Positions 22,963-34,621 of a DNA stretch of 64,000 bases are shown piece after piece. The notes under the pieces were generated by a model that was given only the letters and a program-made list of their open reading frames with translations, ran no database searches and was not told the origin of the DNA. How positions within the stretch are numbered: position 1 is the stretch's first letter; the number at the start of each line of letters is the position of its first letter. The position numbers and the translations under genes were made by a program. The DNA is from Rostrohypoxylon terebratum (Eukaryota > Ascomycota > Sordariomycetes > Xylariales > Hypoxylaceae), in NCBI GenBank assembly GCA_022497145.1, contig MU385884.1:1-64000 (forward strand), given 5' to 3'.

Positions 22963-25900
22963 ATGGACCCGTTCGACGTTGAGGTGAACCGGTTTCTGTC
23001 CCAGTGTTCGGCACTGCTGCCAACGGGAATAACATATGACTGGCGTCCGTTTTTGAGAGCGCTGAGCGAGGGAAATCTGGCCATCAATGGCGTCAATAGG
23101 CTCCGTGTGGATGAGTTTCCAGATACTAGGGGTATGCAGTCTTATATTACCAAACACGGAAACAGTAAACCAAGCGCGATTCGAGAAATACCAAAGGAAC
23201 CTGGTACAGGGTCATTCGAATATTCGTTATATATACCAGAATGGAGTCACCCCGAGTTTGACCCTGGTCTCAGCAAGTTCTTCACAGGAGAAATCAGGCA
23301 CATCAGCAACAGAGACCCGATCCACAGAATATACCCGGCCTTACGAGCGGCGGACCAGCTTAGACAGCCTACGGAATGGGCGATACGTTTCGGTATACAT
23401 CCAGACGAAACAGGCGGCCGAAGTCGACTTAGCCCTACGCTCTCGCACACCCGAAATCCCTTCGAGCACTTTGCGAACCAGGTCAGCTTGCTGTCAGGTG
23501 ATTCGAAGCGCCGCCTCTTTGAGCAATCCCGAAATGCTGCGGCGATGGCGGACCAGCCTGCCCCTTCCGATCCCTATTATGTCGACTTGAACGTACTGGA
23601 AACTATATTGGCCGAACAGGGCGCGATGTCCGGCGATGAATTGAAGCAGAGGCTGCAGCAGATGCTAGTTGCATATGAATTTCCTATGGAATCGACGAAC
23701 CTCGAGGCATCCGTCAAAGCCCTGAACGAGCAATCGCCTGATACTTACAAATTCCACCAAAGTTATCTCGAGGCTGCTTTGAGCGACCAAGACTACCAAC
23801 GGCTTTTGTTCCGAGACATGACGAGTGACGAGTTAGTCGAGGGCACTTTTTTGTCCTTGACGGATCCTTTCCAATGCGATTTAGACAATGAGATTCACAA
23901 GTAAGTCTTCATATTGAAAGTCCGGCGGGGAAAGTTGAAGAGATTTGCTGGCTGACTGGATACCATCGATCGTTCTGTTAGCCTCTTTCAGAGATACCAT
24001 TGGGCAGACACCGATTGGAGAGGAAATAGGGCTGCAGACCCTCGATGGTTGTATAACCTGGAAGGCGAAAGGCATGAATGGAACGCTGTTAGTCCCCCCC
24101 TTTCCCACCCCCTTTTCCTTCGTTTTTTCCTTCGTTTTTCCCCCCTTCCTCCCTAAGTTATACTCCTATACTCCTCTACACTTCTGCGCTGGGTGACCTG
24201 CTAACCTGTTAACCTTGGTAATAGCGGCGTAACGACGTTGTATGGGCCGCAATGGAACCCGCCTTGAAATTCGCGTCACACGTAATCACCTCTAAGCATG
24301 AAATTTTCCGCCAGTTGTCGGACATGACACTTCGACAAGCGGTGCCTCCCGAGGAGGACAACCGACCTGGCCCTAACGAAGACACATTATATCGGTTCTT
24401 ACCGCAGCAAGAACCTGGCCTGAAGGGTACGCCACCGGGAGTTGCGGAACTGCACCAAGCTGGGTTTGACTGGATTAAAGCTGTACATGCGGTGCTCGAG
24501 CGTACACTCGTCTTCGATTTGTACAGCGGGTGGCTCGACACGACCCCGGTTGTTGGCGACCCGCCGGAGATAGCTCATGAGTCGAAAGGATACTCGTATG
24601 GAACAACGAGGATGTTGATGGCCGGGGCGTCATCGAAAATAGTAATTTACGTAGCCCCCGAAATGGTCTGGCCACTGCTGGTATCGCAGTATAATGGGAG
24701 TGAGAAATTGGTGACCTCCTTCACATTAGCTTCATCACTATTGCACGAGTTGGCGGTAAGAATCCTCCTTCGCTCCCTTTCATCTTTCTTCCGTCTCTAT
24801 GCCTGTACGTCTCTACGTCTCTACGTCTCTACGTCCCTAGTACAGGTTCATAGGCGACCGCCAGAGAAAAAGCATGCTGACTCAAATGTCCACATCTACT
24901 ATAGCACGCCATCATCCAAGCACAGGTACTCTTGACTCACAGCCGTGATCTTGCCCTGGCCATGGGCTACGACGAATGGACGGCCAACCAGCTTGGGAGA
25001 ATGTATAACGTGATAAGTAATGTATCTCACCCTTATTACAACGGGGAGCCTTTCCATCCTCGTGATTTCAGCTGTGAGTGCGGATTCGTATTCGAAAGGG
25101 CAGTCTTCGGCTTGCCCACTTTTTGCCTCAACCAAAATAACTACACGGAGCACTCCCGACATATTAATAGCTTAGCGTTTGTTGCTGCCCAGACGCATTG
25201 GCCCTTTCCCGGTACCGAATCGAATGAGGCTGCGCAACCTATCAAGGGTGCCTCGCTACCGGCTACCGACTACGTGATGCCGGTTCCTATCTCGCATATG
25301 GCCAAGTTCTTCCGTAAGAACTTTTGGCTAACGGATGTCGCCAATTTCGGCGCCCATGCTTTGAAGATGATCCCAGGGCGCTTGGCTTTTAAGACTCTTA
25401 TGATGTCGACGAATTTAGTTGAAACCCGTAGCCAGGCGGCTTTCGGCGTGTGGCAATACGATTTTATACTCGCCGTGATGGTCCTGTTGAGAGCAAACGA
25501 ACACTTCACCTTGTCGGATTACCTCATGAGGAGTGTCTGGTTCGCTTTGACGCCCGGGTATTTTCTCGACCGTTGGAATTGGGATTGGCCTAGATGGAAG
25601 GTAGCCTGGATGAAAGATCTCGATAACGCATTAAACGTCGTGAATCAGAACTGCTCGGACGGCCAGTACCTCATCTCCCACCTCACAGCCAACCAGCAAG
25701 TCTTGAACAATGCCTACCAGGACTACATCGTCAGGCGTCAACAAACCGGAGGTCACATATTTTCTGGGCCTCAATGGTTCGCAGAGCTGCAAAGGCGCGG
25801 AACCGAGATGTTTCGTCGCGGCGGCACCATGATGCGTAGTCTCCAAGACCTTTATATCGAGTTTATCACCGGGGTCAGGTATATGCAGCGTATGATCTTT

Positions 25901-27394
25901 GACTACTTCAATCATTATCCGGACGCTAGGCTGCACACGGTAGATCATGTCGGCGTTATCCACAACGAATGGGAGACACTTCCGGTTATGAAGAACGCAT
26001 ACATGCGATTGTACAACGACCGCGTCAAGGTGATCACCGTCTTACAAAACATCCAGGCTATGGTTGGATTCCCCCAACTCTCTGCCATCAAGGCAGATTA
26101 TGACGAGCTGGAAAAGATGTTCCAATTTGTTCACAACCTTTTGGACGATTTAGTCAAGATGATGGAGGTACCTCCCGCCCCCGACTCAGACGACGTGACC
26201 TGGAAGAAACGTTTCGCCTCTGTACCGTCCTCCTACTGGAAGAGCGCTCTCGACCGTGTTCAGAGCCTGGCACAGAAAGAATATCTGCGAGCAGATCCTC
26301 GCGTCCGTCAAACCTTTGATACCTCGATGGAATTGGTTCGTAATGGTTTGTCCTGGGATGCTTCCATCGCACCCTTTATCACACCCGACGATGACGATCT
26401 GCAGGTGGACGAGATACAGATCAGTAGCCCGAGTCCTCTGCCTCCGCCTTCTGCAAGCGTATCCGAGTTTATACCGCCGAGTGGAGGCCAGGTGCCGCCC
26501 ATGTCCCCCATCATGACCTTCAACAACAACCCCCCGCCCCCCAGCGCGCAAGGCATCGTGTTTGGACAACCCTCCCAACTAGGGGCTATTCCTCCCCGCC
26601 GAGACGACCCCCCGCCAGGCAACGCGAGTGCCGCCCCCTTCCAAATCTGGGCTGCGGCGCCAGGATTTGGCGCCGCCAGCAATCAAAGGGGGGCGCAGGG
26701 ATTAGCGCAGACTCCGTTCGGTCAGGGAGGACCTGCCAATGTTCCTCCCGGGACAGGCGGGAGTACGATATTCCAACCGCACGGAACCAGTATCTTATTC
26801 CCAGCCGCGGGAGCTGCTCCATTTACGTTAACGGAAGATGTGGATTACGACCAAGAGAGCCGGACCATCACGGAACAGGGTGTTTCCGGGCAGTCGTTCA
26901 CGACGAATGAGGGTTACCGAGACAGGGGGCCGGTCTTTGAAGAGGATGGTAGCGAGGGGGCAAGCCCTCGGCCGCCTGCCGAAGGTGTTCATGGCATCCC
27001 TATATACGGACCTGTGCTGCCTCCGCCTGCTACCCCGCCTGTGCCTATCCTCAATCCTCCAAATCCTTTGCTGTCTGTAGAACAACAGCTTGGACTTGCT
27101 CCCCAGACACCATTTGAGTTTTCATTTTTTCTTCCTCCGTCTACTTTCCAGCTTCAGCCTAATTCACCGCAACCAAATGCTCCCGTGGCCCCCATGTATC
27201 CTGCGGACCAGAGCTCGAACCAGGGCTTCTCGAACCAGGGCTTCTCGAACCAGGGCTTCCGGAGCCAGATGCCAGGTGTGTTGATAAGTGACCCTTCGTG
27301 GGCTGCCGCCCCTGTCACAGCACCGGATGACGGACCTGAGAACTCGTCCGCTAGAAACTTATCTTTCGATATGAACCCATCACTAAATAATTAG
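22963..27394 (+). CDS. large protein with HELAH metalloprotease-like motif and Pro-rich tail
   Basis: Four exons: 22963-23900, 23982-24087, 24225-24755 and 24905-27394, giving 1354 residues. Intron 3 interrupts the key motif: exon 3 ends in LLHELA and exon 4 starts with HAIIQAQ, so the spliced protein has HELAH at residues 522-526, the HExxH zinc-binding pattern. About 57 residues later come CECGFVFERAVFG with Glu583 and Glu589, either of which could be the third zinc ligand. The pattern HELAHA then G-(F/W)-E-xx-(I/V)FG recurs in uncharacterised fungal proteins, as I recall. Residues 1-500 have no known domain; 600-1030 are helical; 1030-1354 are Pro/Gly/Gln-rich and likely disordered, with three SNQGF-type repeats. 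No signal peptide is seen, so it is probably intracellular. Donors are GTAAGT, GTTAGT and GTAAGA, and all phases agree. Confidence 0.8.
27215..27259 (+). repeat. three 15-bp tandem units encoding SNQGF
   Basis: Three near-perfect 15-bp copies (tcgaaccagggcttc type) lie in the Pro/Gln-rich tail and encode SNQGF three times in frame. Confidence 0.9.
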
Positions 27395-27896
27395 GCAACG
27401 AACCCAGAAACGCACCCGAGAGACGGTCACTCTGGTGATCTTTCAGGCATGCTAGGCAAATTTTCCTTCTGAGGCTAAGCGTATGGTTTGATTGGTTCTC
27501 TTCATCAATTGGCGGCTTTGGCAGATTAGACGGGTTCCGTGCTAGTAAAAAATGTAATATATTTTCTCAACTTGCCATTCCACATGCCGTGTCCTTCCCA
27601 AGGAGCTCAACCTATGCTCGCTCCTTTTCGCGTTGTAGGTCCGGGAAGTATATGCTACAACGACATATCTTCCAGCCGCCTGGGAATAACAGAACCTGAG
27701 GATGAATCCGAATGAATCTTGTGACTTCGAAACTGCCGGACCGATAAGTATACTAGGCACCAAAAATTTCTTCCTCAAGGTTGAAAATGTTTGATTGATG
27801 TACAGCCTGTTTGACCGCGGGTATAGATATTTGGTACATATATATTACTTATTCATAAATCCTCTTACACAATCCCAAGATCGGTCCACCTCCGCC
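27395..27896. other. intergenic between convergent genes
   Basis: About 500 bases between two stop codons, presumably the two 3' UTRs. Nothing else is seen. Confidence 0.4.
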
Positions 27897-30844
27897 TTAT
27901 CGCAAACGCTTTAGCCCGTCGAGGACATGTGCTCCTTCTAATGCTTCCTGCTGAGCCAATTCCCACCGTAGCTGATCTGACGGGCTAGGCGTTTTATCGT
28001 GAATAGCCATGTCAGCTTCTCTAGGCGGCTTTTTATAATTAGTCGTCTCGTATCGTAGATTAACGAGCGGGTCGCTAAAGAACATGGGATGATGAGTGGC
28101 TTGACGTTTCGCCAGAACCTTCGGTTGCACTATGGGCGGTACATTAGCTAGAGGACTGTGCGGTGAGATATTGAGACTGGGTTCTAGCGGTTTAATCCTG
28201 GCTGGGGGTGAGCGCTCCCATCCGGGATGGAAAGGGGGCAGAATTGGACCTTTCGAAGGGAGCGCACTGCAGGTCGTCGCAGAAGCTAACCGATCGTCAA
28301 CTTTGACCTGCTTCCTAAGACCTTGGAGAGGCGTGGATAATGAAGGCGCGGACCTCTCGGCTCGAGAGACTGTCATCCTAACTGGGACACCCTCAATCAG
28401 CTTCGGTTTGCGCTGGCGAGGATGGATCTTGACGGCGGCAGTGATAGAACTTGGCGCTGCATAGGATGATGTTGTTTTCTTGCCGTGCAACATGGCTGCC
28501 CTGTTTAATTCAGCTATCCTGATGGGCGTAGGAGATTTGCTCGAGCGCGCTAATTCTTGAGCAGCTTTGGCATATTGATTCCGGCTGTTGTAATTTGTCA
28601 GGAATTTCGCTCTCATAGTAGGCTGAGGCTTGGCCTCCGACTCAGCCGGGGCGACAAGAACTGCCGGCGCGGATTTCCTCGCCTTCTTCGCCTTCGCAAT
28701 AGTCGGGCGAGGCTGAGATGTCGGGGCGGGACTTGGAACAGGAGGTGGTGCGGCTGGCGGGGGTTGTTGAGGAAGGTTGTATCCGAGGTTGTCGAAAGGA
28801 CGGTTGCCAATCTTGGCTAGAGTTTGGAATATTTCCCAGACTACGTACGCGCCGCACTGGTAATCGTTTCTCATGGACGAGGGATTCTTAGGTGGAGGCC
28901 GAGGCTTATCCAATTGGATCGTATGTCGTCTTTTCTCTCCCAGACTCGCGCGTTTTTTCTCGGCGATTCTTTCACGCTTTCTGAACAGGTTCTCCTTCTT
29001 CTTCTCTGCTAAGGCCTCGCGCCTCTGCTTTTCGGATTCCAAAATTTCGTCAGGGGATAGCCAAAGGTGAGGCTTTCTGCTCTTCAGGTCATCAACCCAG
29101 GCGTCACAATCCCATTCAATCCAATAATCTATAATATCCCCCCACGCGCTTTCAGACGGTTTGGTTAAATTGATAAATATCACTCTGCCGCCTTTATTAT
29201 GCACAGCTTTGGCGAACTCTTTGACCATCACCTTGAGGCCATGCACTCTAAGGCTTGTCCCGAGGATTAGTAGAAGATCTGGGCCGGCAGAGAGGTCGTG
29301 CTGAACTATAGGAGATATCAGGTCGGACTGAGGGTGTTCTTCTCCGTAGAGAACGATATCAGGTCGAAGTTTACCAACCCCCAAAGCTCGCTTCCCTTTT
29401 TCTTGGCGTGCCGCGGTTGCTCCCGCGCAGTGAGGACACTCGGGTTGTTCGCCTAACATTGTACAGGATTCCCGGCCGTCCTCGTCCCAGTCACAGAGCT
29501 TACCACACACAAAACACCGTAGGGAATTTAAAGAGCCGTGGAGGAAAACGCATTCTACTCCCCTGTCTGGGGCTAAGACTGGTTTGGTATTGTTCCGCTC
29601 AGAAGCGTCAGAGCTCTGGGGGGCCTGCCCGGCATCAATACGGTTCTGGTCATCGTCGTTCTTTGGTGGCTCTTGATTTTCTTTCAGGTCCTTCACGGAA
29701 TCTAATATTTGCTGCTTGGCGGACTTTCTCCTCCTATTACCTGCCCCGTTTTTTAAATCCGTTGAAAGGCCGATCTTTTTCTCGATCTCATCGATATTTT
29801 GCGTATACACTCTTGCTAGTTTCCCGACATCGCGCAGCTGGGCTATAAAGCGATGGGTTGTAGTTGGTTCTACTTCTTTTATTTTTTGCCTCAATGTCGT
29901 AGCAAATCGGTAGAAAACGGATGTCTTGAGTGGATCGGCCCATATGTTACAATCAAATAGGTCGCGGCCTTTCATGTTTCGCAAGCTCGTGCTCGATGTC
30001 TGGGAAGAAAAAAGGTCTAACGAGTTATGTGGTTCTTCAGAATCAGATGTATCATAGCTTTCCGTGGACGAGTTCGCGTTTTCGTATGGGTCAAATAATA
30101 TAGGAGGCGGCGAAGAGAGCGGCGAGGAGCTGAATGACTCGCCGAGGATAGTCCTCGGGGTAGCGGCTCTTGATTGAACGTCACCGGATTCTTTTCCTTC
30201 ACGCAGAAGCGATTCTTCGGTATGAGAGGAGGCACTTGATAGCTGCGGCGTCGAGAATGGCGAGTCTTGACTTGCAGAAGATTGGGTAGAAGACTGGGTG
30301 ATATGTCGGTGTAAGATTGGCCGCAGCCCTGGTCGTGAGTGTGCGATCCGCGGTAAGGGTTTAGAAGATGCTGCTTCCGCCTCGGACTTCACCTGGAGGT
30401 CATCGTTATTGCAAGAAACTGAGCTCTCCGTGCTTGCTTCTTCTTGACTCTTGCAGCTACTCGAGGCTCGTGTGATTATCTTCGAATCCTCCTGCCCCGT
30501 CGAACATGCGCCCGAACGGGATATCCTTCTCCTCTTCGAGGGTCGTCCGCTTGAGACGAATTGGGCAGCCTCCCCTTCGCCATCTTTAGGGTGGCTAGCT
30601 TCTGCTCGCTCAAACTGTGCTTGGATAAGGGAGTATAGCCCGTTTTCGGAGCGGAAATCCTGTTCAACCGGTCAATGGCTGTATATGTTTGTAGGTGGGG
30701 CGGAAGGGGAAAACGTACGGGGATACCAGAATTAGTGCTTATGCCAGCACCAGTGATTATGACAACTTTTCTTGCCTTGGCGAGCGAGTTTGCTACATGT
30801 TGGAGGAGCTCTGAAGACGTAGGTTTGACCTCAAGAATGGGCAT
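27897..30844 (-). CDS. Hst3/Hst4-like NAD-dependent histone deacetylase (sirtuin)
   Basis: Two exons on the minus strand, 30719-30844 and 27897-30659, give 962 residues. The 59-nt intron lies inside the first NAD motif: exon 1 ends GAGISTNSGIP and exon 2 opens DFRSENGLYS, restoring the canonical sirtuin start. Later blocks are TQNID (near residue 330), the catalytic His in FLHGSLNSLRC, two zinc-binding CxxC pairs (CFVCGK and CPHC), LRPDIVLYGE, and LILGTSLRVHG with VIFINL. Family members remove acetyl from histone H3 Lys56 and protect genome stability, in the nucleus. An insertion of about 220 Ser-rich residues separates DFRSENGLYS from the RDLFDCNIW segment. Another long disordered, basic C-terminal region (about residues 560-960) follows the catalytic core. 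The usual Gly after TQNID is Glu here. Close Hst3 and Hst4 cannot be told apart. Confidence 0.93.
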
Positions 30845-32145
30845 CTTGAACGGTGAGGATCAGCCGCGGGTTATAAGAGATAGTTGCCCAAGGAGGGTGT
30901 CCACATGATAGCGTAATGATATCGAGAAATTCACGGGTAATGATAGCCGCAACCAGAAGGGACCTAGGAAGCTGGAAATATTACAAGCGTATATACTTGT
31001 CGACTCCTTCCTCTTCGACTAGACTCCCTAGGCACGTCGGTGGTAGCAACAATCAAAGGCTCGATTAGCCTGTAGGCGGACAAGGCGGGCAAGGCAGGCA
31101 AGTAGGGCGCATGGGAGGGGTGAGGGAAGAATATGAAGAACAAAGACGCGTCGGTACGCGATTTGCCGAACTTGGAAAGACTCTTGTCTTATCCTCTATA
31201 CGGCCAGTATTCACACAATACCTAACCAACGAAGACGAAGTCGGTGGGCGGATTTAGGCGCGTAGTACGAGCACGAGAAAATACGGAAGGTAGACGATCG
31301 GAGAATATGATTATTGGTCGCGTCGAAAACTACCAAATGAACCAAATAACAGTTGAGACAAAGCTCGGGTTTGGTTTATTCTAGAGAATTAAATAACGTC
31401 ATTGGATATTGGATTGAATTTGAACGGGGATGATTATGACGATTATACGATCAGGGAGGGAGGAGGAGGGAGAAAAGAGAAAAGAAAACAGTGTTTGGGA
31501 TAGTTGAAGCGTATAACATTGAAGGTGTTAAGGTATAAGTATGGGTATGAGAGGTTGAGAAGTAGGACCTAGGTATTATGTAGGTTCGTAGTTGGTTATT
31601 TACTACATACTAATACCTAGTTTCGAGTTAGATCCATCAAGTAGTAAATATGGGGGGAATAATAATAGTGGATTATGTAAAGAGTAACCTAAATGCCTGG
31701 CGTGATGCAAAGCGCGAATCAATTAATTCAATGTTGATCTTAGCCCCGAGGTACCTATTAGGTTGCTTCTAACTCTTATACCACCCAGCTGACGTGAAAT
31801 CGGTACATGCTATATACCTCACCAGGTACGAAGTATCGTGTATGTAAACACTAATTCAAGTTAGTACCATTTATGGCAGGTACGTACCCTATTATCTCTA
31901 GCCTAGCTACGGACGCGTGCTAAATTTGGATACCCCACTCGACCTAAGTAGGTCCTGACAGAAGGAATGGAAGGACCCTACGAAATTCTTTCTCTTATAC
32001 TAATTATTTCCAAGGTACGAAGTACTGCCCAAATCAATACCTAGTACCTATCAAGATCATCAACAACCAGCAGCTAACTTCGCGTCCGAGTCCTTCCATA
32101 TCGACTTGTCATCCCGGAGAGACAAAAACAGAGACGGACAGACGG

Positions 32146-32180
<35 letters not shown>

Positions 32181-32197
32181 GACAGAGAGGAGAGATG
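30845..32197. other. 1.35-kb intergenic region
   Basis: Holds the presumed sirtuin promoter at its left end and a GACA/GACG repeat at its right end. TAGGTA/CCTAGG motifs occur near 31565-31620. No gene is supported. Confidence 0.45.
32131..32187. repeat. (GACA/GACG)n tetranucleotide repeat
   Basis: About 14 tetranucleotide units of GACA with interspersed GACG lie just beyond the stop codon of the sedolisin gene, probably within its 3' UTR. Such an array is prone to length change. Confidence 0.9.
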
Positions 32198-33976
32198 TCA
32201 CCCTAATACATCCAACAGCTTCTGGAAATCGCCAATAGAACCAACGCCCGTCACACAGTCGTAACCTTGGATGCTTTCCCACCCGGGTTCTTTCTCCTCG
32301 TCGAATAGGCAATTCTGGCTTACCCCTGTAGCGACGTCTTCTAATGCCCCTCTTACCGGCTGCGAATACAAGGTTGGATTAAGCCAGCCAGTACTGTTCT
32401 TCCCTGCCTTCAACCTCGAATCATTGACCAGAGCTATGAGGGCCGCAACGACTGGAGTACTTGCGCTGGTTCCTAACACGTCCGTTTCGTAACCTCCTAC
32501 TTGGATGACATAGTTTGTACCTGCCGCGCTAATATCCGGGAACGCTCTGCCCGTCTCGTTGTATAGTCCTTTGTGCGATCCGTTGATAGCTAATATGTAC
32601 TCATCTACCGCCTGTTTCTGCCACTCGGGGCGGGCAAAGTAATTGCTAAATCCCCCAGTGCTAAAGTCGGCCCCCTCGAGAGGCAAGATGTTACCTGTCG
32701 CCCCCACCGCTGTGACGTACGGGCAGCTTGCCGGAAACGTGGGGAGGAACATCTTGCGTCTTTGCCCGTCGTTGCTATAGCATTGGTTCTGCCCGATCCC
32801 GCTAGCGCCGCCATCCCCGGACCCGGACAGGACTGACACCCCCCGAGCTGCCAAAACGGCGAAAAGATCGCATACTCGGGTTGCGTAAGACACCGGCACA
32901 GACTGCTCGTCGTCCGCGTACGAAATACTCAATACGTGTGGTATCTCATCATCGTCAAGATCGAGAAGATATTGTATGAATTCCAAGTACGGCTCGTTGT
33001 CGCTTCGATTAGACGGAAGCAAGTCGCCATTTGGATCGACTTTCTCACCCCGTCCTCCTGTCGAGTAGTAAATCACATTTGTCGGATATCCGAGGGCCAT
33101 GGCGTACTCCACATCTAAGCTAGCCTCTAAACCCGCCCGCGAACCTGGCGTGTTCGGTTGGGGATTTGTGCCGTTGTTTGCCGTCGCCACGGTAAACGTA
33201 TAATTCAGGGGCCCCAGCTCAGGCGCGTATCTTCCTAGGAACTCGGAAACATCTTCGTACTTGATCCACTGCTCAAGAAAGCCGGCGATGCCAAATCTTA
33301 CAGGCGACTTGATGGGCGCCGTAGTATCAACCGTCACGTTATAGAGACGTTTGAGGCATGCTGGCTTGACCCTGCCTGGGCAAGGCTGGTCGTCAGCGAA
33401 GGCCGATGCCGCCGATGTCTTCCGAGATGGATTGGTTTTGAGCCTGAGCTGTGGCGGCGGTATGAAGTTGGAGATCGGATATACGAATTCAACGACCTCG
33501 TCAAGGGAATGGGGTAGAGAATATGACCGAGCACGTAAAACCGAGGATCGCTCCTGGAATGAATAGTAGCCGAGGTTCGTATCGAGGATCCTGTTCGCTT
33601 CCGCCACTGTCGAGGTGATTCTTATCATCGATCCGTCGACAATCACATCGGTGATCATGTTCGACGTGAGCCACGAACGAACTCGTTCTAGCGCTAACTT
33701 GTCGGGTTCTTGATATGCTTTAACTTCGTCTCTTGTGAGATGGTGGGCGTATTCATCGCTCGTTTTATTGCTGATACGATCGAGCCTAGTTTTTAGTTTA
33801 TTCATCCTTGGCTGCTTGAGTGCGATCGATAGATTTATGAGCTCTTCCGCTTCCGCTTCTCTCTCAAATTTCCATCCTGTTGGCAGTTGGTTGACCACTT
33901 CGCGGGTAGCCAGTAACTCCCCAGCCACGCAACTGATCCATGTTGCAGCAAGAATACTGGAGAATATTGGCCTCAT
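32198..33976 (-). CDS. secreted sedolisin-family tripeptidyl peptidase (S53)
   Basis: A single-exon minus-strand gene of 592 codons. It has a signal peptide (about residues 1-19), an N-terminal pro-domain of about 180 residues (with RDEVKAY and the typical VRSWL segment) and a peptidase S53 domain. The catalytic set is complete: Glu284 and Asp288 in GLEASLDVEYA, the oxyanion Asp388 in SGSGDGG, and the nucleophile Ser504 in GTSASTP. The C-terminal segment would hold the calcium site. Sedolisins act in acidic surroundings outside the cell and release tripeptides from protein N-termini, supporting nitrogen acquisition. Several N-glycosylation sites (NxS/T) are visible. The length fits fungal Sed-type enzymes. 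The gene is flanked by intergenic DNA and shares no operon-like arrangement. Confidence 0.95.
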   Translation of the reverse strand: MRPIFSSILAATWISCVAGELLATREVVNQLPTGWKFEREAEAEELINLSIALKQPRMNKLKTRLDRISNKTSDEYAHHLTRDEVKAYQEPDKLALERVRSWLTSNMITDVIVDGSMIRITSTVAEANRILDTNLGYYSFQERSSVLRARSYSLPHSLDEVVEFVYPISNFIPPPQLRLKTNPSRKTSAASAFADDQPCPGRVKPACLKRLYNVTVDTTAPIKSPVRFGIAGFLEQWIKYEDVSEFLGRYAPELGPLNYTFTVATANNGTNPQPNTPGSRAGLEASLDVEYAMALGYPTNVIYYSTGGRGEKVDPNGDLLPSNRSDNEPYLEFIQYLLDLDDDEIPHVLSISYADDEQSVPVSYATRVCDLFAVLAARGVSVLSGSGDGGASGIGQNQCYSNDGQRRKMFLPTFPASCPYVTAVGATGNILPLEGADFSTGGFSNYFARPEWQKQAVDEYILAINGSHKGLYNETGRAFPDISAAGTNYVIQVGGYETDVLGTSASTPVVAALIALVNDSRLKAGKNSTGWLNPTLYSQPVRGALEDVATGVSQNCLFDEEKEPGWESIQGYDCVTGVGSIGDFQKLLDVLG

Positions 33977-34621
33977 ACTGGGCTCGTCGGAATTCCAAGA
34001 CTATTCTAATTTAGTAGTTATATCTTCTATGTAGTCTCGTTGAACCGTTTGTATGCCTACACCAGAGGTACTAGGTTAGCCACTCCCAGCATCCCAAACA
34101 GACTGAGACATCGGACCAGATGGAACATCTGTTCACCAACACCATGTTGCCAAGTAGGCAGAATTTGAAGGAAGAGACACAGTGTAGTGTACCTAGGGCA
34201 CAGACACAATCTCGCTTAGAAGCGACTATACTGGTATATACAACCGGTTTAGCCGGGGCAGAAGTTGCACAACCTTCACAGATTCGGCCAACGGCCATGT
34301 CTTCCTCACTCTCATTTAGGCCCGTGAAGCACACGTTCCTGTCCCATATGAAGGGTTCGATCAACCTACTATGTAGGTAATGTAGTGGTGGTCTTAAAAT
34401 AGAAATGATGAGGTAGGTCTACAAGACTAGTGCGCGAGAGTCTCCTTGGCCAGCGGACTGAACCTTTAGCACTATTCGAACAGACTACAACATGAACCTG
34501 TAACGTCAGATAGACGAGGTCATGAAACTTGGAAGTGTAAACGAAATTAATCTCATGCTAACCAGGTGCTTCGCCCGACAAACACGTATAAGTCGGTATA
34601 ATTAGATATCCAGGTATGTAC
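33977..34621. other. intergenic region
   Basis: About 640 bases. Two overlapping antiparallel frames of 86-97 codons (34071-34380) are Cys/Ser-rich but have no recognisable feature and I do not call them. The sedolisin promoter should lie at the left. Confidence 0.35.

Noticed and set aside
34071..34380. Overlapping antiparallel frames of 97 and 86 codons
   Set aside because: No start context, domain or composition that separates them from chance; they overlap each other.
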